Numbered from the stretch's first letter, positions 49,378 to 58,930 are shown. The stretch is 64,000 nt of DNA from Parasutterella secunda (GCF_016901835.1 NZ_JACJKX010000005.1:45005-109004), one strand, 5' to 3'. The notes: generated from the sequence alone by a model not told the origin. A program made the numbers and translations.

Positions 49378-49480
49378 AAGCAATCAGGGAAACTCCTCCT
49401 ATATCAATAGCCTAAATAGTTCGCTTTAGGCATACACTAGCAGAGGCATTTGGCCAAAAAACGATTAGAGGAGTTTACTT

Positions 49481-51286
49481 ATGATCCTTCGAAAAACTCT
49501 CATGGCTGCATCTGTTGCAGCTCTTATGTTGGGGACGGCAATGTCTGCTCAAGCTTGTTTTACTGTTATTGTCGGTAAGGATGCTTCTTCAACCGGTGAA
49601 ATTCTCATCGGTCACAACGAAGATAACGATCGTCGTATTTTGATGAGCCAGTACTGGGTGCCGGCAGCAACGCACAAAAAAGGAACGTTGATTGAGTACG
49701 AACCGACGGCAGCTAAGATTCCTCAAGTGTCTAAGACTCTGGGTTATTGGTGGACTCAAACGTTGGCTCCGGAAGGCTACAGCTTCTCGGACGGTTTCTT
49801 CAATGAAGCGGGCGTTTTGATCACGTCCAATAACTGCGGCGACACGATCGAGAAGGATCAGAAGGTGAAAAACGGCGGTATCGGTTACGGTATTCGTCGT
49901 ATCACGGCAGAACGCGCTCACACGGCTCGCGAAGCTGTGCAGATTGCGATCGAGTTAGTTGAAAAGTATGGCTACACGCACCAAGGCCGCACTTATACTT
50001 TTGCTGACCACAATGAAGCTTGGCAAATGGCCATCCTGCGCGGACACCGCTATCTTGCCCGCAAGGTTAAAGACAACGAAGTCGCGTTCCTTGCCAACTC
50101 CTACTCGTTGACGAATGTGGATCTCAATGACAAGGAAAATGTCATTGCTTCTCCGGACTTAGTGGAACACGCCATCAAGATGGGTACTTACAAACCCGCT
50201 AAGGCTGGTGACTACTCTGACTTCAACTTCCGCGAAGCCTATCAACCCGATCGCCGTCGTGCGGCCGATTGGAATAAGCAACGTGTACAAACCTTCATGA
50301 AGATCATGACGGGTGAACACATTGAAGACCACAATGCGATTCCGCAGTCCATTATTCCGAAAGAAAAGGTCACGCCCTGGGATGTGCAAAAGATTATGCG
50401 TGCTCAGTCCGATCAGGTTGATCGCTCTGTGACCGGTTGGCATCTCTATGACTTGCGCGACATCGGCAATATTGACACGCACGACAGCGTAGTCTTCAAA
50501 CTCACGAAGAATCCGCTTCTGACGGTTTCCTGGAGAAGCAACGCACGTCCGTATGAAACACCGTTTGTGCCTTCCTTCCCGCTTGCAAAACCTGCAGCTG
50601 CTCAAGCCTTTATGAGCCCGGCAGTAGGCACGCGTGCACAATTCCATGCCACGCCCGAGCAGATGAGCTTCTCGTTGGATAAGAACGTGTTCACGTTTGT
50701 CTTGGCACAACAATTCCTTGATTGGATGCCGGATGCTCGCGAAGACGTCATTGACGACATCGAGGACTATGAAGAACGCAAGGCTGAAGAATTGGGTGCG
50801 ATTGAAGCCCGTGCTCAATCCCTGGCTGCGATCGACCCCGATCGTGCAGTTGAATTCATGCACAACTTCAATGTGCTCAATTACAACGAAGCATTGGGCG
50901 CCGCCTCCAAGATCCTGCAAAAGGTCAATCGACAGGACATCGTGATCATGAAGGATACGTTGAGCCTGTCGGATGAAAAGGGAACGGTGGATGTGGTGCT
51001 TCTGTCTCAAAAGGGTTTTGATGCAACTAAGCTTGATCAATCCGTCACTGAATTCGGCTCAGCTTGGTCTGACGGCGAAGACGAACTCAATCGTCAACGT
51101 GCCAAACCCGTTAAGGTGGTCTTCAAAGACGTTGATGGCGACGGTTTGAAAGACGCCGTGATTACGTTCCCTGTGAAGGGCGCTGTTGCAACGACCTTTA
51201 AGGACGTTAAGACCGAACTCGTTCTCTTCACCAAAGTTGACGGAGAACCGATTGCCGCTTTTGATACCGTGAAAATTGTCAAATAA
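49481..51286 (+). CDS. Secreted C69-family dipeptidase with C-terminal extension
   Basis: A 601-residue exported peptidase. A Sec signal (residues 1-25, ending MSAQA) leaves Cys26 as the new N-terminus; this is the expected N-terminal nucleophile of family C69 (CFTVIVGKDAS, then GHNEDND). Beyond the catalytic region, about 110 residues form an extension with DVDGDGLKD (near 555), a calcium-loop-like repeat. AGAGGAG precedes the ATG. It likely hydrolyses dipeptides in the periplasm. A related gene lies at 58990-60489 without this extension. Confidence 0.88.
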   Translation: MILRKTLMAASVAALMLGTAMSAQACFTVIVGKDASSTGEILIGHNEDNDRRILMSQYWVPAATHKKGTLIEYEPTAAKIPQVSKTLGYWWTQTLAPEGYSFSDGFFNEAGVLITSNNCGDTIEKDQKVKNGGIGYGIRRITAERAHTAREAVQIAIELVEKYGYTHQGRTYTFADHNEAWQMAILRGHRYLARKVKDNEVAFLANSYSLTNVDLNDKENVIASPDLVEHAIKMGTYKPAKAGDYSDFNFREAYQPDRRRAADWNKQRVQTFMKIMTGEHIEDHNAIPQSIIPKEKVTPWDVQKIMRAQSDQVDRSVTGWHLYDLRDIGNIDTHDSVVFKLTKNPLLTVSWRSNARPYETPFVPSFPLAKPAAAQAFMSPAVGTRAQFHATPEQMSFSLDKNVFTFVLAQQFLDWMPDAREDVIDDIEDYEERKAEELGAIEARAQSLAAIDPDRAVEFMHNFNVLNYNEALGAASKILQKVNRQDIVIMKDTLSLSDEKGTVDVVLLSQKGFDATKLDQSVTEFGSAWSDGEDELNRQRAKPVKVVFKDVDGDGLKDAVITFPVKGAVATTFKDVKTELVLFTKVDGEPIAAFDTVKIVK

Positions 51287-51321
51287 GCGACTGAAAGTTT
51301 GATCTAACTGTCCGTATGTAG

Positions 51322-51361
51322 ACAACGCCGCCTCGAGAAAAAATTCCCGAGGCGGTGTTGT
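51322..51361 (+). promoter_or_regulatory. Long stem-loop before the nicotinamidase-like gene
   Basis: A 14-bp stem with one G-T pair (51322-51335 with 51348-51361) and a 12-base loop ends directly before the GAGGAG ribosome site. It has no T-run, so it may be a weak terminator for the peptidase gene or an element affecting translation of the next gene. Confidence 0.55.
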
Positions 51362-51374
51362 GAGGAGAACCGTG

Positions 51375-51929
51375 ATGAACAAAATGCTTTTGGTGGTTGA
51401 TCCTCAAGTAGACTTCATTTCCGGAACGTTAGCGGTAGAAAAAGCAGAAGAAAAAATGCTTGAACTCGCCCGTTATGTTCGGCAAAAGGATGGAGACTAT
51501 AGACTCAAAGTCGTGACCATGGATTGGCATCCATACGGTCATTGTTCTTTCCAAGATAACGGTGGTCAATGGCCCAGACATTGTGTTCAAAACACAGCAG
51601 GTGCTGCGATTTTTGGACCACTTTTTGAAGCTCTTTTCCAAACAAGTGGAAAGGTCGTATGCCTGTACAAAGGCGATAAAGAAGAGCTTGAAGAGTATTC
51701 CATTTTTAAGAATGAAAGTTCGGCTCAACAACTGAATCGTCTGATTCAAGATTTCGACATTGAAAAGATTGAAATTTGCGGCATTGCCGGCGATATTTGT
51801 GTGCTTAATACGTTGCACGACGGTGTTGAAAAGTATGGTACGGAAATGTTTAAAGTACTCGTCGGGTTTTGCCCGTCATTAGACGGAGGAGTCGCGATCA
51901 GTCAGGCGGCCTGTCATTGCTCAAAATAA
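51375..51929 (+). CDS. Nicotinamidase/isochorismatase-like cysteine hydrolase
   Basis: A 184-residue protein with the Asp-Lys-Cys triad of the family: Asp in LLVVDPQVDF, Lys in LYKGDKEE, Cys in CGIAGDICVLNT. Metal ligands may lie in MDWHPYGHCSF. It most resembles nicotinamidase (nicotinamide to nicotinate in NAD salvage) but is shorter than PncA of E. coli, so the substrate is uncertain. GAGGAG lies 7 bases before the ATG at 51375. Confidence 0.82.
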   Translation: MNKMLLVVDPQVDFISGTLAVEKAEEKMLELARYVRQKDGDYRLKVVTMDWHPYGHCSFQDNGGQWPRHCVQNTAGAAIFGPLFEALFQTSGKVVCLYKGDKEELEEYSIFKNESSAQQLNRLIQDFDIEKIEICGIAGDICVLNTLHDGVEKYGTEMFKVLVGFCPSLDGGVAISQAACHCSK

Positions 51930-52078
51930 CTGACTTTTGCAGCAAACTATGAAATTTCGGTGAAATTTGGCCCTGTTTGGTTGAAATATGGGGGAGTATT
52001 CTCGACTCAGTGGTACAATCCCAAGGCTTTAGTATTTTTCACTTGATGGTGATTGACGATGAATGACGGGGTGCCTCG

Positions 52079-53596
52079 ATGGCTGAACAAGCACGAGACA
52101 TGGAAAACAAAACGGTTGGCTCGGCAGCAGTGGCTGCTCAACCGTCTGCTTCGGCTCGCGAGCCTGAACTCGCAAGTCGCGCCCTCGCTCGCATTCAAAA
52201 ATGCATAGAAAAGGCTGAGGATCAGCGCCATCGAATCAGCGCAAGCGGCGCACTCACCAACGAACAAGAAGCTGAAATCCGAGACAGCTTCAATATCCAG
52301 ATTAAGGCAGAAATCGCCAAGATTCTTGCGCCCCTTCATCCTGCCGATATTGCCTATATTCTTGAAGCCCTTCCGACCGATGATCGTCTGTTAGTTTGGG
52401 ACTTGGTCCGCAATAACCAAGACGGCGATGTGTTGGTGGAAGTCAATGACGGCGTTCGTGAAACCTTGATTGACGCCATGGATCGCGAAGAACTCGTCGA
52501 TGCCATGGAAACATTGGACACGGACGAGATCGCTGACTTGGTCGAAGACCTGCCGCCTGATGTGGTGGCAGAAGTTCAAGAAGGCTTGACCACCAAAGAG
52601 CGCGCACAGTTGCGCGCGGCCATGAGCTACCCGGAAGAGACCGTGGGTGCGCGCATGGATTTCGAATTTGTCTCCGTTCGGGAAGAATGGTCGCTTGAAA
52701 CGGTGTTTCGCTATCTGAGAGGTTTTGAAGAACTGCCCGAATTGACCGATATGGTCTTTGTGGTTGATCGCAATCAGAAATTGAAAGGGGCTTTGCCTGT
52801 TTCAAAGATTGTCATCAGTGATCCGGAGCGAAGCGTTCGCGAATTGATGAAAAGCGACGTGCTCACACTGAATCCTTTGGATGAAGCCACCGATGCGGCA
52901 CAGGCCTTTGAACGTTATGACCTGGTCAGTGCTCCGGTCGTGGATGAAACCGGACGCTTGGTGGGGCGCCTTACCGTCGACGAAGTGATGGACGTGATTC
53001 GTGAAAGTAGCGACGAAGACGCTTACGCAGCCGTCGGTTTGAGCGATGAGCAAGACTTGTTCGGAAGCGTTTGGGAAGCTGCCAAGAGCCGTTGGATTTG
53101 GTTGGGCGTGAACCTTTGCACAGCTTTTGTTGCCTCGCGCGTGATCAGCTGCTTTGAAGGAACGATTTCTCGGGTGGTTGCTTTGGCAGCGCTTCTGCCT
53201 ATTGCAGCCAATATTGCCGGCAATACCGGTAATCAGACGTTAACGCTTTTGGTTCGTTCTATTGCCATGGGGCAGGTCACCGACAGCAACACCATTGATC
53301 TCTTTAAAAAAGAATTATGTGTGGCTATCATCAACGGCCTGATGTGGGGAGCAGTCGCAGGTCTGGGCGCTTGGCTTTTGTATTATGACTCCGCTTTTGG
53401 AATGAAGTTGGGGCTCGTGATGTTTCTTGCCATGATGCTTAACATCATTGTGGGGGCTCTTGTGGGTTTAATTGTTCCTCTCACTTTGAAAAAGCTCGAC
53501 AAAGACCCGGCTATGGGCAGTTCCGTACTCCTGACCTTTATCACTGATAGCGGCGGCTTTTTAATCTTCCTGGGGCTTGCAGGCCTGTTCTTCTAA
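52079..53596 (+). CDS. mgtE: Magnesium transporter MgtE
   Basis: A 505-residue inner-membrane Mg2+ channel. An N-terminal helical domain with LHPADIAYILEALP is followed by a CBS pair (about 195-320, DVLTLNPLDEATDAAQAF) and five membrane helices with PIAANIAGNTGNQTLTLLVR, the pore signature. The cytoplasmic domains close the pore when magnesium is high. No M-box-like leader was recognised upstream. It overlaps rsmE tail to tail by 4 bases. Confidence 0.95.
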   Translation: MAEQARDMENKTVGSAAVAAQPSASAREPELASRALARIQKCIEKAEDQRHRISASGALTNEQEAEIRDSFNIQIKAEIAKILAPLHPADIAYILEALPTDDRLLVWDLVRNNQDGDVLVEVNDGVRETLIDAMDREELVDAMETLDTDEIADLVEDLPPDVVAEVQEGLTTKERAQLRAAMSYPEETVGARMDFEFVSVREEWSLETVFRYLRGFEELPELTDMVFVVDRNQKLKGALPVSKIVISDPERSVRELMKSDVLTLNPLDEATDAAQAFERYDLVSAPVVDETGRLVGRLTVDEVMDVIRESSDEDAYAAVGLSDEQDLFGSVWEAAKSRWIWLGVNLCTAFVASRVISCFEGTISRVVALAALLPIAANIAGNTGNQTLTLLVRSIAMGQVTDSNTIDLFKKELCVAIINGLMWGAVAGLGAWLLYYDSAFGMKLGLVMFLAMMLNIIVGALVGLIVPLTLKKLDKDPAMGSSVLLTFITDSGGFLIFLGLAGLFF

Positions 53597-54312
53597 CGAA
53601 AATCGCCCGCCAGGCTTTGCGCAACAGCCAGAGCAGCTAATCCTGCGGTTTCTGTTCTTAATACTCGCGGTCCGAGAAGGGTCGAATCATAGCCCAGTTG
53701 TTGGGCCAGTGTTATTTCCTCTTCGCTAAATCCTCCCTCGGGGCCCACAGCAAACGTGACGCTATGAACATTCTCAAGGGAAAAAGTTTTGTGAGCCGAG
53801 GGCGCTAAAATCAGATTTTTTTCGCTTTTGTGTTCGGTCAAAGCAGACTCAAGCTTACCGCAGAAAAACACTTCGGGAATCAGTCCTCTGCCACATTGTT
53901 CACAAGCACTGATTACGGTATTTTTCCATTGAAGCAGACGCTTTTGAAGACGTTTTTCGTCCAGTTTTGTGACACTGCGCTCGCTCGGCGCGATAACAAT
54001 CTTCACGACGCCGAGTTCGGTGGCTTTTTCGAGAATCCAATCCAACTTTTCCTGAGAGACCAAAGACTGAATCAGCACCGTGTGTAAGGGACTTTCCGTC
54101 TCACTTTGGGTCACTGAATCAATATGTGCTTCGGTTCGATCTGAGAAAAAATGCAACACTGCATGGGCTTCGATTCCTTTACCGTTAAATAAGTGAGCGC
54201 AGTCACCGTCTCGCATACGAAGCACGCGTGAAGCATGGTGAGCCGGCTTTTCAGGTAAAACCAGAACGCTATCGGGTTTGAATTCAGAGTCAACGTAAAA
54301 TCGTGGAGCCAT
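53593..54312 (-). CDS. rsmE: 16S rRNA m3U1498 methyltransferase RsmE
   Basis: A 239-residue SPOUT methyltransferase. It starts MAPRFYVDSEF, continues with HHASRVLRMRDGD, and ends with the SAM-binding knot FAVGPEGGFSEEE and LGPRVLRTETAGLAAL. It modifies U1498 in 16S rRNA. The ATG at 54312 fits the family start, though a clear ribosome site is lacking; an in-frame TTG six codons upstream is the alternative. Confidence 0.94.
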   Translation of the reverse strand: MAPRFYVDSEFKPDSVLVLPEKPAHHASRVLRMRDGDCAHLFNGKGIEAHAVLHFFSDRTEAHIDSVTQSETESPLHTVLIQSLVSQEKLDWILEKATELGVVKIVIAPSERSVTKLDEKRLQKRLLQWKNTVISACEQCGRGLIPEVFFCGKLESALTEHKSEKNLILAPSAHKTFSLENVHSVTFAVGPEGGFSEEEITLAQQLGYDSTLLGPRVLRTETAGLAALAVAQSLAGDFR

Positions 54313-54333
54313 TTTATGCGGTGAAGACAAAAG

Positions 54334-55443
54334 TTAAGATTTTTTGTTTTGCGTTAATCGTGTTTTTATCGGACTTTTTGTTTTTTTATGGGTAGTGCCG
54401 GACACAGGTTGAGAAAATAAATTTTCGTTTGAGGCAGTTTTCGCATACATCTTCGTGTAGGGACGAGAGATTGCCCGAAGAAGAAACGATTTACCCGCAT
54501 AAAGAGCGAATAAACTTCTGAACCATTGCATAACCATGTCGTTGTCGGTTCTTTCGTGCCAAATGAGCCTTGTATGGTAGGTAAATTTTTCACTATCGGT
54601 AAAGGGCAAAATCTCGATGTCTGCACCATAGAGTTCTTTAAACAAGAAGGCGGTGTCATCGGGCAGGAAAGCCGTAAAGTCCGAATGAATCAGAAAGTTG
54701 GGCACTGACGTGAAGTAAGGCGTACTGCAGGCGATTTCCTGTTTGAATTCGTCATCAAACGTCGTCTCGTCCATCGTGTACGTTCTTTTAGCCACATCCA
54801 GGCAGTTTGAAACAATCACTTTTCGATATTTGGCAATTTCAGAGGCAGGAACTGAACCGTGCTCTTTATAGTACTGAACAAGCGGATGCCAACGTCTGAC
54901 GCAGAGTACAAAGTGGTTTGGATAAAGTAAAAACTGACGGATTTTGCCGCGCACTTCTTCGGTTGTAGGCAAAATGGCCACATCCAGCCGGTTGTCCTCC
55001 AGTTTGTCAAAAATTCGAGAGTCTAGATACTGAAATTCCAACGTGCAATCGGGGGCGATTTTATAAAAATTCTCAATAAATTCAGTCAGCACAGTGTGGA
55101 TGGCATTATCGACCACACCGAGTCGAAACGTTCTTTTTAAGCGCTGTGGAGAGAACTCCTCCGGATCGATGAGTTGCCCCAGTTTTTGCAAAATATCTTT
55201 GACCTGAGGGTAAAGCTCATTGGCCTTTGCTGAAGGCAAGAACAGGGGATTGGATCGAATAAACAGGGTGTCGTCAAACGTTGTCCGGAGTTTTTTGAGT
55301 GTACGTGAAGCCGCCGGCACCGTCAGATGCATGCAGTTAGCAACTTCCGTGATGGATCGAAGTTCGTATAAACGAAGAAAAAACTCCAATTCCGGAAACG
55401 ACAGAGAACAGATTTTCGTTTTTTGGTAACTGCTTATTGTCAC
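54334..55443 (-). CDS. LysR-family transcriptional regulator
   Basis: A 369-residue regulator. The winged helix-turn-helix occupies about residues 14-75 (LELRSITEVAN-type helix, AASRTLKKLR, DDTLFIRS), followed by a periplasmic-binding-like effector domain to about 310. The C-terminal 60 residues are an extra basic tail. The start is GTG. It faces assT across 164 bases, the classic LysR layout, and most likely controls the sulfotransferase operon in response to a phenolic or sulfate ester. Confidence 0.88.
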   Translation of the reverse strand: MTISSYQKTKICSLSFPELEFFLRLYELRSITEVANCMHLTVPAASRTLKKLRTTFDDTLFIRSNPLFLPSAKANELYPQVKDILQKLGQLIDPEEFSPQRLKRTFRLGVVDNAIHTVLTEFIENFYKIAPDCTLEFQYLDSRIFDKLEDNRLDVAILPTTEEVRGKIRQFLLYPNHFVLCVRRWHPLVQYYKEHGSVPASEIAKYRKVIVSNCLDVAKRTYTMDETTFDDEFKQEIACSTPYFTSVPNFLIHSDFTAFLPDDTAFLFKELYGADIEILPFTDSEKFTYHTRLIWHERTDNDMVMQWFRSLFALYAGKSFLLRAISRPYTKMYAKTASNENLFSQPVSGTTHKKTKSPIKTRLTQNKKS

Positions 55444-55607
55444 AGCTCGAAATTGTCTGGGTTTAAGTCAGAATTTTTAAATTCACAGCCTCATTTTACA
55501 CTGAGAAACAGCTCTAAAGCGCAGTTTTAATGGATCTCCGCTTAGTAGCTCAAGCTTTTTGTTCTCGTGTTTCGCGAGCCTTTTCTTGTCTTTGGAGGAC
55601 AGTCTTT

Positions 55608-57428
55608 ATGTTTAAAAAATCGCTTATCGCCGGCGCTATTGTGACAGCGACTTTTGCCTTTGCCTCGTCGGCTTTTGCTATCGGCGGTGCTTCCGGTCCC
55701 AAGGTTACCTATCCGGTTAAGGGGAAGTTGGGTGCGGTCATTATGAATCCTTACAAGATCGCTCCCCTGACTGCTGTGATCCGTAACGGCGGCTATGTGG
55801 TGACCGATGTTTCTGTTCGCATCGTGCCGAAAGAAAACGGTCAAGAGATTGCCTACAAAGTCAGCGATAAGCAAGTCCGCACGCACGGCGGTATTCCGGT
55901 CTTCGGTCTTTATCCCGACTATGTCAACTCTGTGGAAGTTTCTTACACGCGTACCAATCACGGTAAGAGCGAACGCGTAGAAAAAGAAGTCTACAAGATC
56001 TACGCTCAGCCCTTCTCTCTTGAACAACCGGGTTCTGCCGTCGGACCGCTCTTTAAGGCGACCGTTAAGAAATTGGATCCGGAATTTAAGGACCGCTTGA
56101 TTCTCATTAACAACTTGGCTGCTGATCCGGCTGCCAACGCTTCTCGAGTGGTTTGGAATAACCCGATGGGCGGCGCTCTTGAATGGAACTACGGTGCACA
56201 AAACGCCATCATCGATACCACGGGTGAAATTCGTTGGTACATGGATCCGGATGCCATTTACGATGCGACCAATATCTACAAGGCCGGCATCATGATGGGC
56301 TTCAGACAGAATGAAGACGGTGCACTCTCCTGGGGCTATGGTCAGCGCTATGCCAAGTATGACTTGATGGGTCGCGAAATCTTCAATCGTCGTTTGCCCG
56401 ACGGCTATAACGATTTTTCTCACGCCATGGATGCCATGCAAAACGGCAACTTCCTGTTGCGTGTTGCTTCCTCTGATGTATTGCGCGGTGACGGTAAACA
56501 CGTTCGCACCGTCCGTGACGTGATCATTGAAGTCAGTCCCACGGGTGAAGTGGTTGACGAGTGGCGCCTCTTCGACATTCTCGATCCGTATCGTGACGAT
56601 GTGTTGAAGGTGCTTGACCAAGGCGCCGTGTGCCTCAATATTGACGCGAGCCAAGCCGGTAAGACTTTAAGCGCTGAAGACCTTGCCAAGATGGACGAAT
56701 CCGACCGCTTCGGCGATATCGTGGGTTCCGGCCCGGGCCGCAACTGGGCTCACATCAATTCCGTTGACTATGACCCGACCGATGACTCCATCATCATTTC
56801 CTCTCGTCACCAATCGGCTGTGATCAAGATCGGTCGCGACAAGAAGGTGAAGTGGATCATGGGTTCTCCGCAAGGTTGGAAGGGCGACTTCGCCAAGAAA
56901 GTGCTCACACCGGTTGATAAGAACGGCAAGAAGATCAAGTGTGAAAACAGCAAGTGCGAAGGCACGTTCGATTGGACCTGGACGCAGCATACCGGTTGGC
57001 GTATTGACTCCAAGTCTGACAAGAATGTCTTCTATCTGAGCGTGTTCGACAACGGTGATGCCCGCGGCATGGAACAACCTGCTATTCCGTCCATGAAGTA
57101 CAGCCGTGCCGTGGTCTACAAGATTGACCAAAAGAAGATGACTGTTCAACAGGTTTGGGAATACGGCAAGGAACGCGGTCATGAATGGTACAGCCCGGTG
57201 ACCTCTTTGACCGAATACCACAAGGATAAGGATTCCATCTTTGTGTATTCCGCCACAGCCGGTGCCACGTATAACCTGCAAAGCGGTGCATTTGAATCGG
57301 CTCCGAATCCCTTCATTGAAGAATTCAAGTGGGGTGCCAAGGAACCGTCTCTTGAAATTCAATTGCACAACGTTTCAGGCTACCAGGCTATGCCGATTGA
57401 TGTAAACAAGGCTTTTAACACGAAGTAA
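55608..57428 (+). CDS. assT: Periplasmic arylsulfate sulfotransferase AssT
   Basis: A 606-residue PAPS-independent enzyme that moves sulfate from one phenolic ester to another phenol. A Sec signal (1-24, ending AFA) exports it. Residues matching the E. coli AssT active site are His272 (DFSHAMD), His382 (NWAHINS), Arg400 (SSRHQ) and His461 (WTQHTGW), the last being the sulfated intermediate. Cys445 and Cys450 lie just before it, where E. coli AssT has its essential disulfide, here with one residue fewer between the cysteines. GGAGG precedes the ATG at 55608. dsbL and dsbI follow. Confidence 0.94.
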   Translation: MFKKSLIAGAIVTATFAFASSAFAIGGASGPKVTYPVKGKLGAVIMNPYKIAPLTAVIRNGGYVVTDVSVRIVPKENGQEIAYKVSDKQVRTHGGIPVFGLYPDYVNSVEVSYTRTNHGKSERVEKEVYKIYAQPFSLEQPGSAVGPLFKATVKKLDPEFKDRLILINNLAADPAANASRVVWNNPMGGALEWNYGAQNAIIDTTGEIRWYMDPDAIYDATNIYKAGIMMGFRQNEDGALSWGYGQRYAKYDLMGREIFNRRLPDGYNDFSHAMDAMQNGNFLLRVASSDVLRGDGKHVRTVRDVIIEVSPTGEVVDEWRLFDILDPYRDDVLKVLDQGAVCLNIDASQAGKTLSAEDLAKMDESDRFGDIVGSGPGRNWAHINSVDYDPTDDSIIISSRHQSAVIKIGRDKKVKWIMGSPQGWKGDFAKKVLTPVDKNGKKIKCENSKCEGTFDWTWTQHTGWRIDSKSDKNVFYLSVFDNGDARGMEQPAIPSMKYSRAVVYKIDQKKMTVQQVWEYGKERGHEWYSPVTSLTEYHKDKDSIFVYSATAGATYNLQSGAFESAPNPFIEEFKWGAKEPSLEIQLHNVSGYQAMPIDVNKAFNTK

Positions 57429-57510
57429 TCGTCATCAAACCGAAGGGGCGGGGATGGGTATCTTCGCCCCATCGATAGAAGTTTGTATTGAATAAGAAAG
57501 GAATGTAAAC

Positions 57511-58167
57511 ATGTTGCGTCGTCAATTTTTAGCCGCTGCCGCTGCTGTCGGTCTGGCTTTCACCGTTTCTGCCTCTGCCGCCCCGGTTGAAGGCAAAGAT
57601 TATGTAGTTTTGGAAAAACCGATTGTCAATGCCGAAAACACCTTCATCAAGGTCTATTCCTACGACTGCCCCTTCTGCTACCGCTATGACAAGGGTGTGG
57701 TACCGATTCTGAAAGAAAAGCTCGGCAAGGAACTCACCTTCAAGGACTATCACCTTCACACCAAAGGTAAGTACGGCAATCAAGGCGATGATGTCCTCGC
57801 TGTGCTTTGGGTCGAAGACGAAGCTGCAGGGCGCGATCCCACCGATGAAGGCTCTTTGCACAAGAAAGCTAAGTTTGCCCTCTATCAGGCCTATCACGAC
57901 AAAAAAGAACGCTGGGACGCCGGTGAAGATGCTTTCATCAAGACCGCTCTGGATGCTGCAGGCATGAGCCGAGCCGACTTCGATAAGAAAAAGACTGACC
58001 CCAAGGTGCAGGCTCTTGTGAAGTCCTGGAAAGACTGCACGTATGACGTTGCCAAGATTCAAGGCGTTCCCGCTTTTGTCGTCAACGGCAAGTATCTGTT
58101 GAAGACCGCCTCGATCACGTCGATCGACAGCATGGTTGAAAACATCCGTGAATTGGCTAAGAAATAA
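57511..58167 (+). CDS. dsbL: DsbL, thiol oxidase for AssT
   Basis: A 218-residue DsbA-family periplasmic oxidase. A signal peptide of about 23 residues precedes the mature protein; the active site is Cys53-Pro-Phe-Cys56, and the cis-proline loop reads GVPAFVV. CPFC, rather than the CPHC of DsbA, is the motif of E. coli DsbL, which oxidises AssT. Its place between assT and a DsbB-like gene supports this role. AAGGAA precedes the ATG. Confidence 0.92.
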   Translation: MLRRQFLAAAAAVGLAFTVSASAAPVEGKDYVVLEKPIVNAENTFIKVYSYDCPFCYRYDKGVVPILKEKLGKELTFKDYHLHTKGKYGNQGDDVLAVLWVEDEAAGRDPTDEGSLHKKAKFALYQAYHDKKERWDAGEDAFIKTALDAAGMSRADFDKKKTDPKVQALVKSWKDCTYDVAKIQGVPAFVVNGKYLLKTASITSIDSMVENIRELAKK

Positions 58168-58178
58168 GGAATGAGTCG

Positions 58179-58844
58179 ATGAAAGGGTTTTGTTCGAGCT
58201 TTAAAAAAGATCCCATGGGGACGCTGGCTGCGTGGCAGGATACGCGTGAGCCGTGGTTGCTTTTTGCCGTCACGTCCATCATTTTGGTGCTCCTGGCACA
58301 CTACCTGTTTCAGAACTGGCTGCACATGCTGCCGTGCGAGCAGTGTGTATACATCCGCTACGGCAACATCGTAATGGCCATCGGCGGCTTTATCGTGGCG
58401 ATCAAACCTAAGGTGATTTGGTCGAAGATTGTGGGCATCGGTGTGTTCCTCTACGGGCTCATTTACACGATGATGTGCTCGTGGAAATTGATGGGCATTC
58501 ATGACGCGGTGCACTCGGATGATCCGTTGGCAATGTTCGGGATGCAGGGCTGCTCGACAGAACCCACGTATCACTTCGGTCTGCCGCTTGATAAGTGGTG
58601 GCCGGAATGGTTTAAGCAAACCGGTGACTGCGGCTACGATGCACCGGTAGTGCCCGATGGGACGCAGTTGGGAGAGTTCCAGCGTTGGCTCATTGAGATT
58701 TATCAGGCGAGCGACGGCTGGTATCTGTTCCCGCAGTGGAAGTTTATGGACATGGCCGAATGCTGCATGCTCGCATGCGTGTGCTATGCCATTTTGCTCG
58801 CGGCACTGCTTTTTGCCTGGGTTAAACGTGACTTTTTGAAGTAG
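58179..58844 (+). CDS. dsbI: DsbI, DsbB-like quinone reductase partner of DsbL
   Basis: A 221-residue membrane protein with four hydrophobic spans. The first cysteine pair is in LPCEQCVYIRYGN after the first loop; the second pair lies in the large periplasmic loop (GCSTEP and GDCGYDAP). It would reoxidise DsbL and pass electrons to quinone. It begins 11 bases after dsbL and ends the three-gene operon. Extra cysteines (AECCMLACVC) near the last helix are unusual. Confidence 0.92.
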   Translation: MKGFCSSFKKDPMGTLAAWQDTREPWLLFAVTSIILVLLAHYLFQNWLHMLPCEQCVYIRYGNIVMAIGGFIVAIKPKVIWSKIVGIGVFLYGLIYTMMCSWKLMGIHDAVHSDDPLAMFGMQGCSTEPTYHFGLPLDKWWPEWFKQTGDCGYDAPVVPDGTQLGEFQRWLIEIYQASDGWYLFPQWKFMDMAECCMLACVCYAILLAALLFAWVKRDFLK

Positions 58845-58872
58845 TCCTCATAGAGACAAAAGTCATGTTTGG

Positions 58873-58911
58873 GCCTGGATCGGATCTTTGGATTACGATT
58901 CGGGCTTTTTT
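58873..58911 (+). terminator. Terminator after dsbI
   Basis: A 9-bp stem with two wobble pairs (58873-58881 with 58897-58905) is followed by T6. Confidence 0.72.
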
Positions 58912-58930
58912 GCGCTCTGACGAGCATATC

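Noticed and set aside
51930..52078. Magnesium riboswitch upstream of mgtE
   Set aside because: The gap is only 149 bases and no M-box-like set of conserved helices could be made out.
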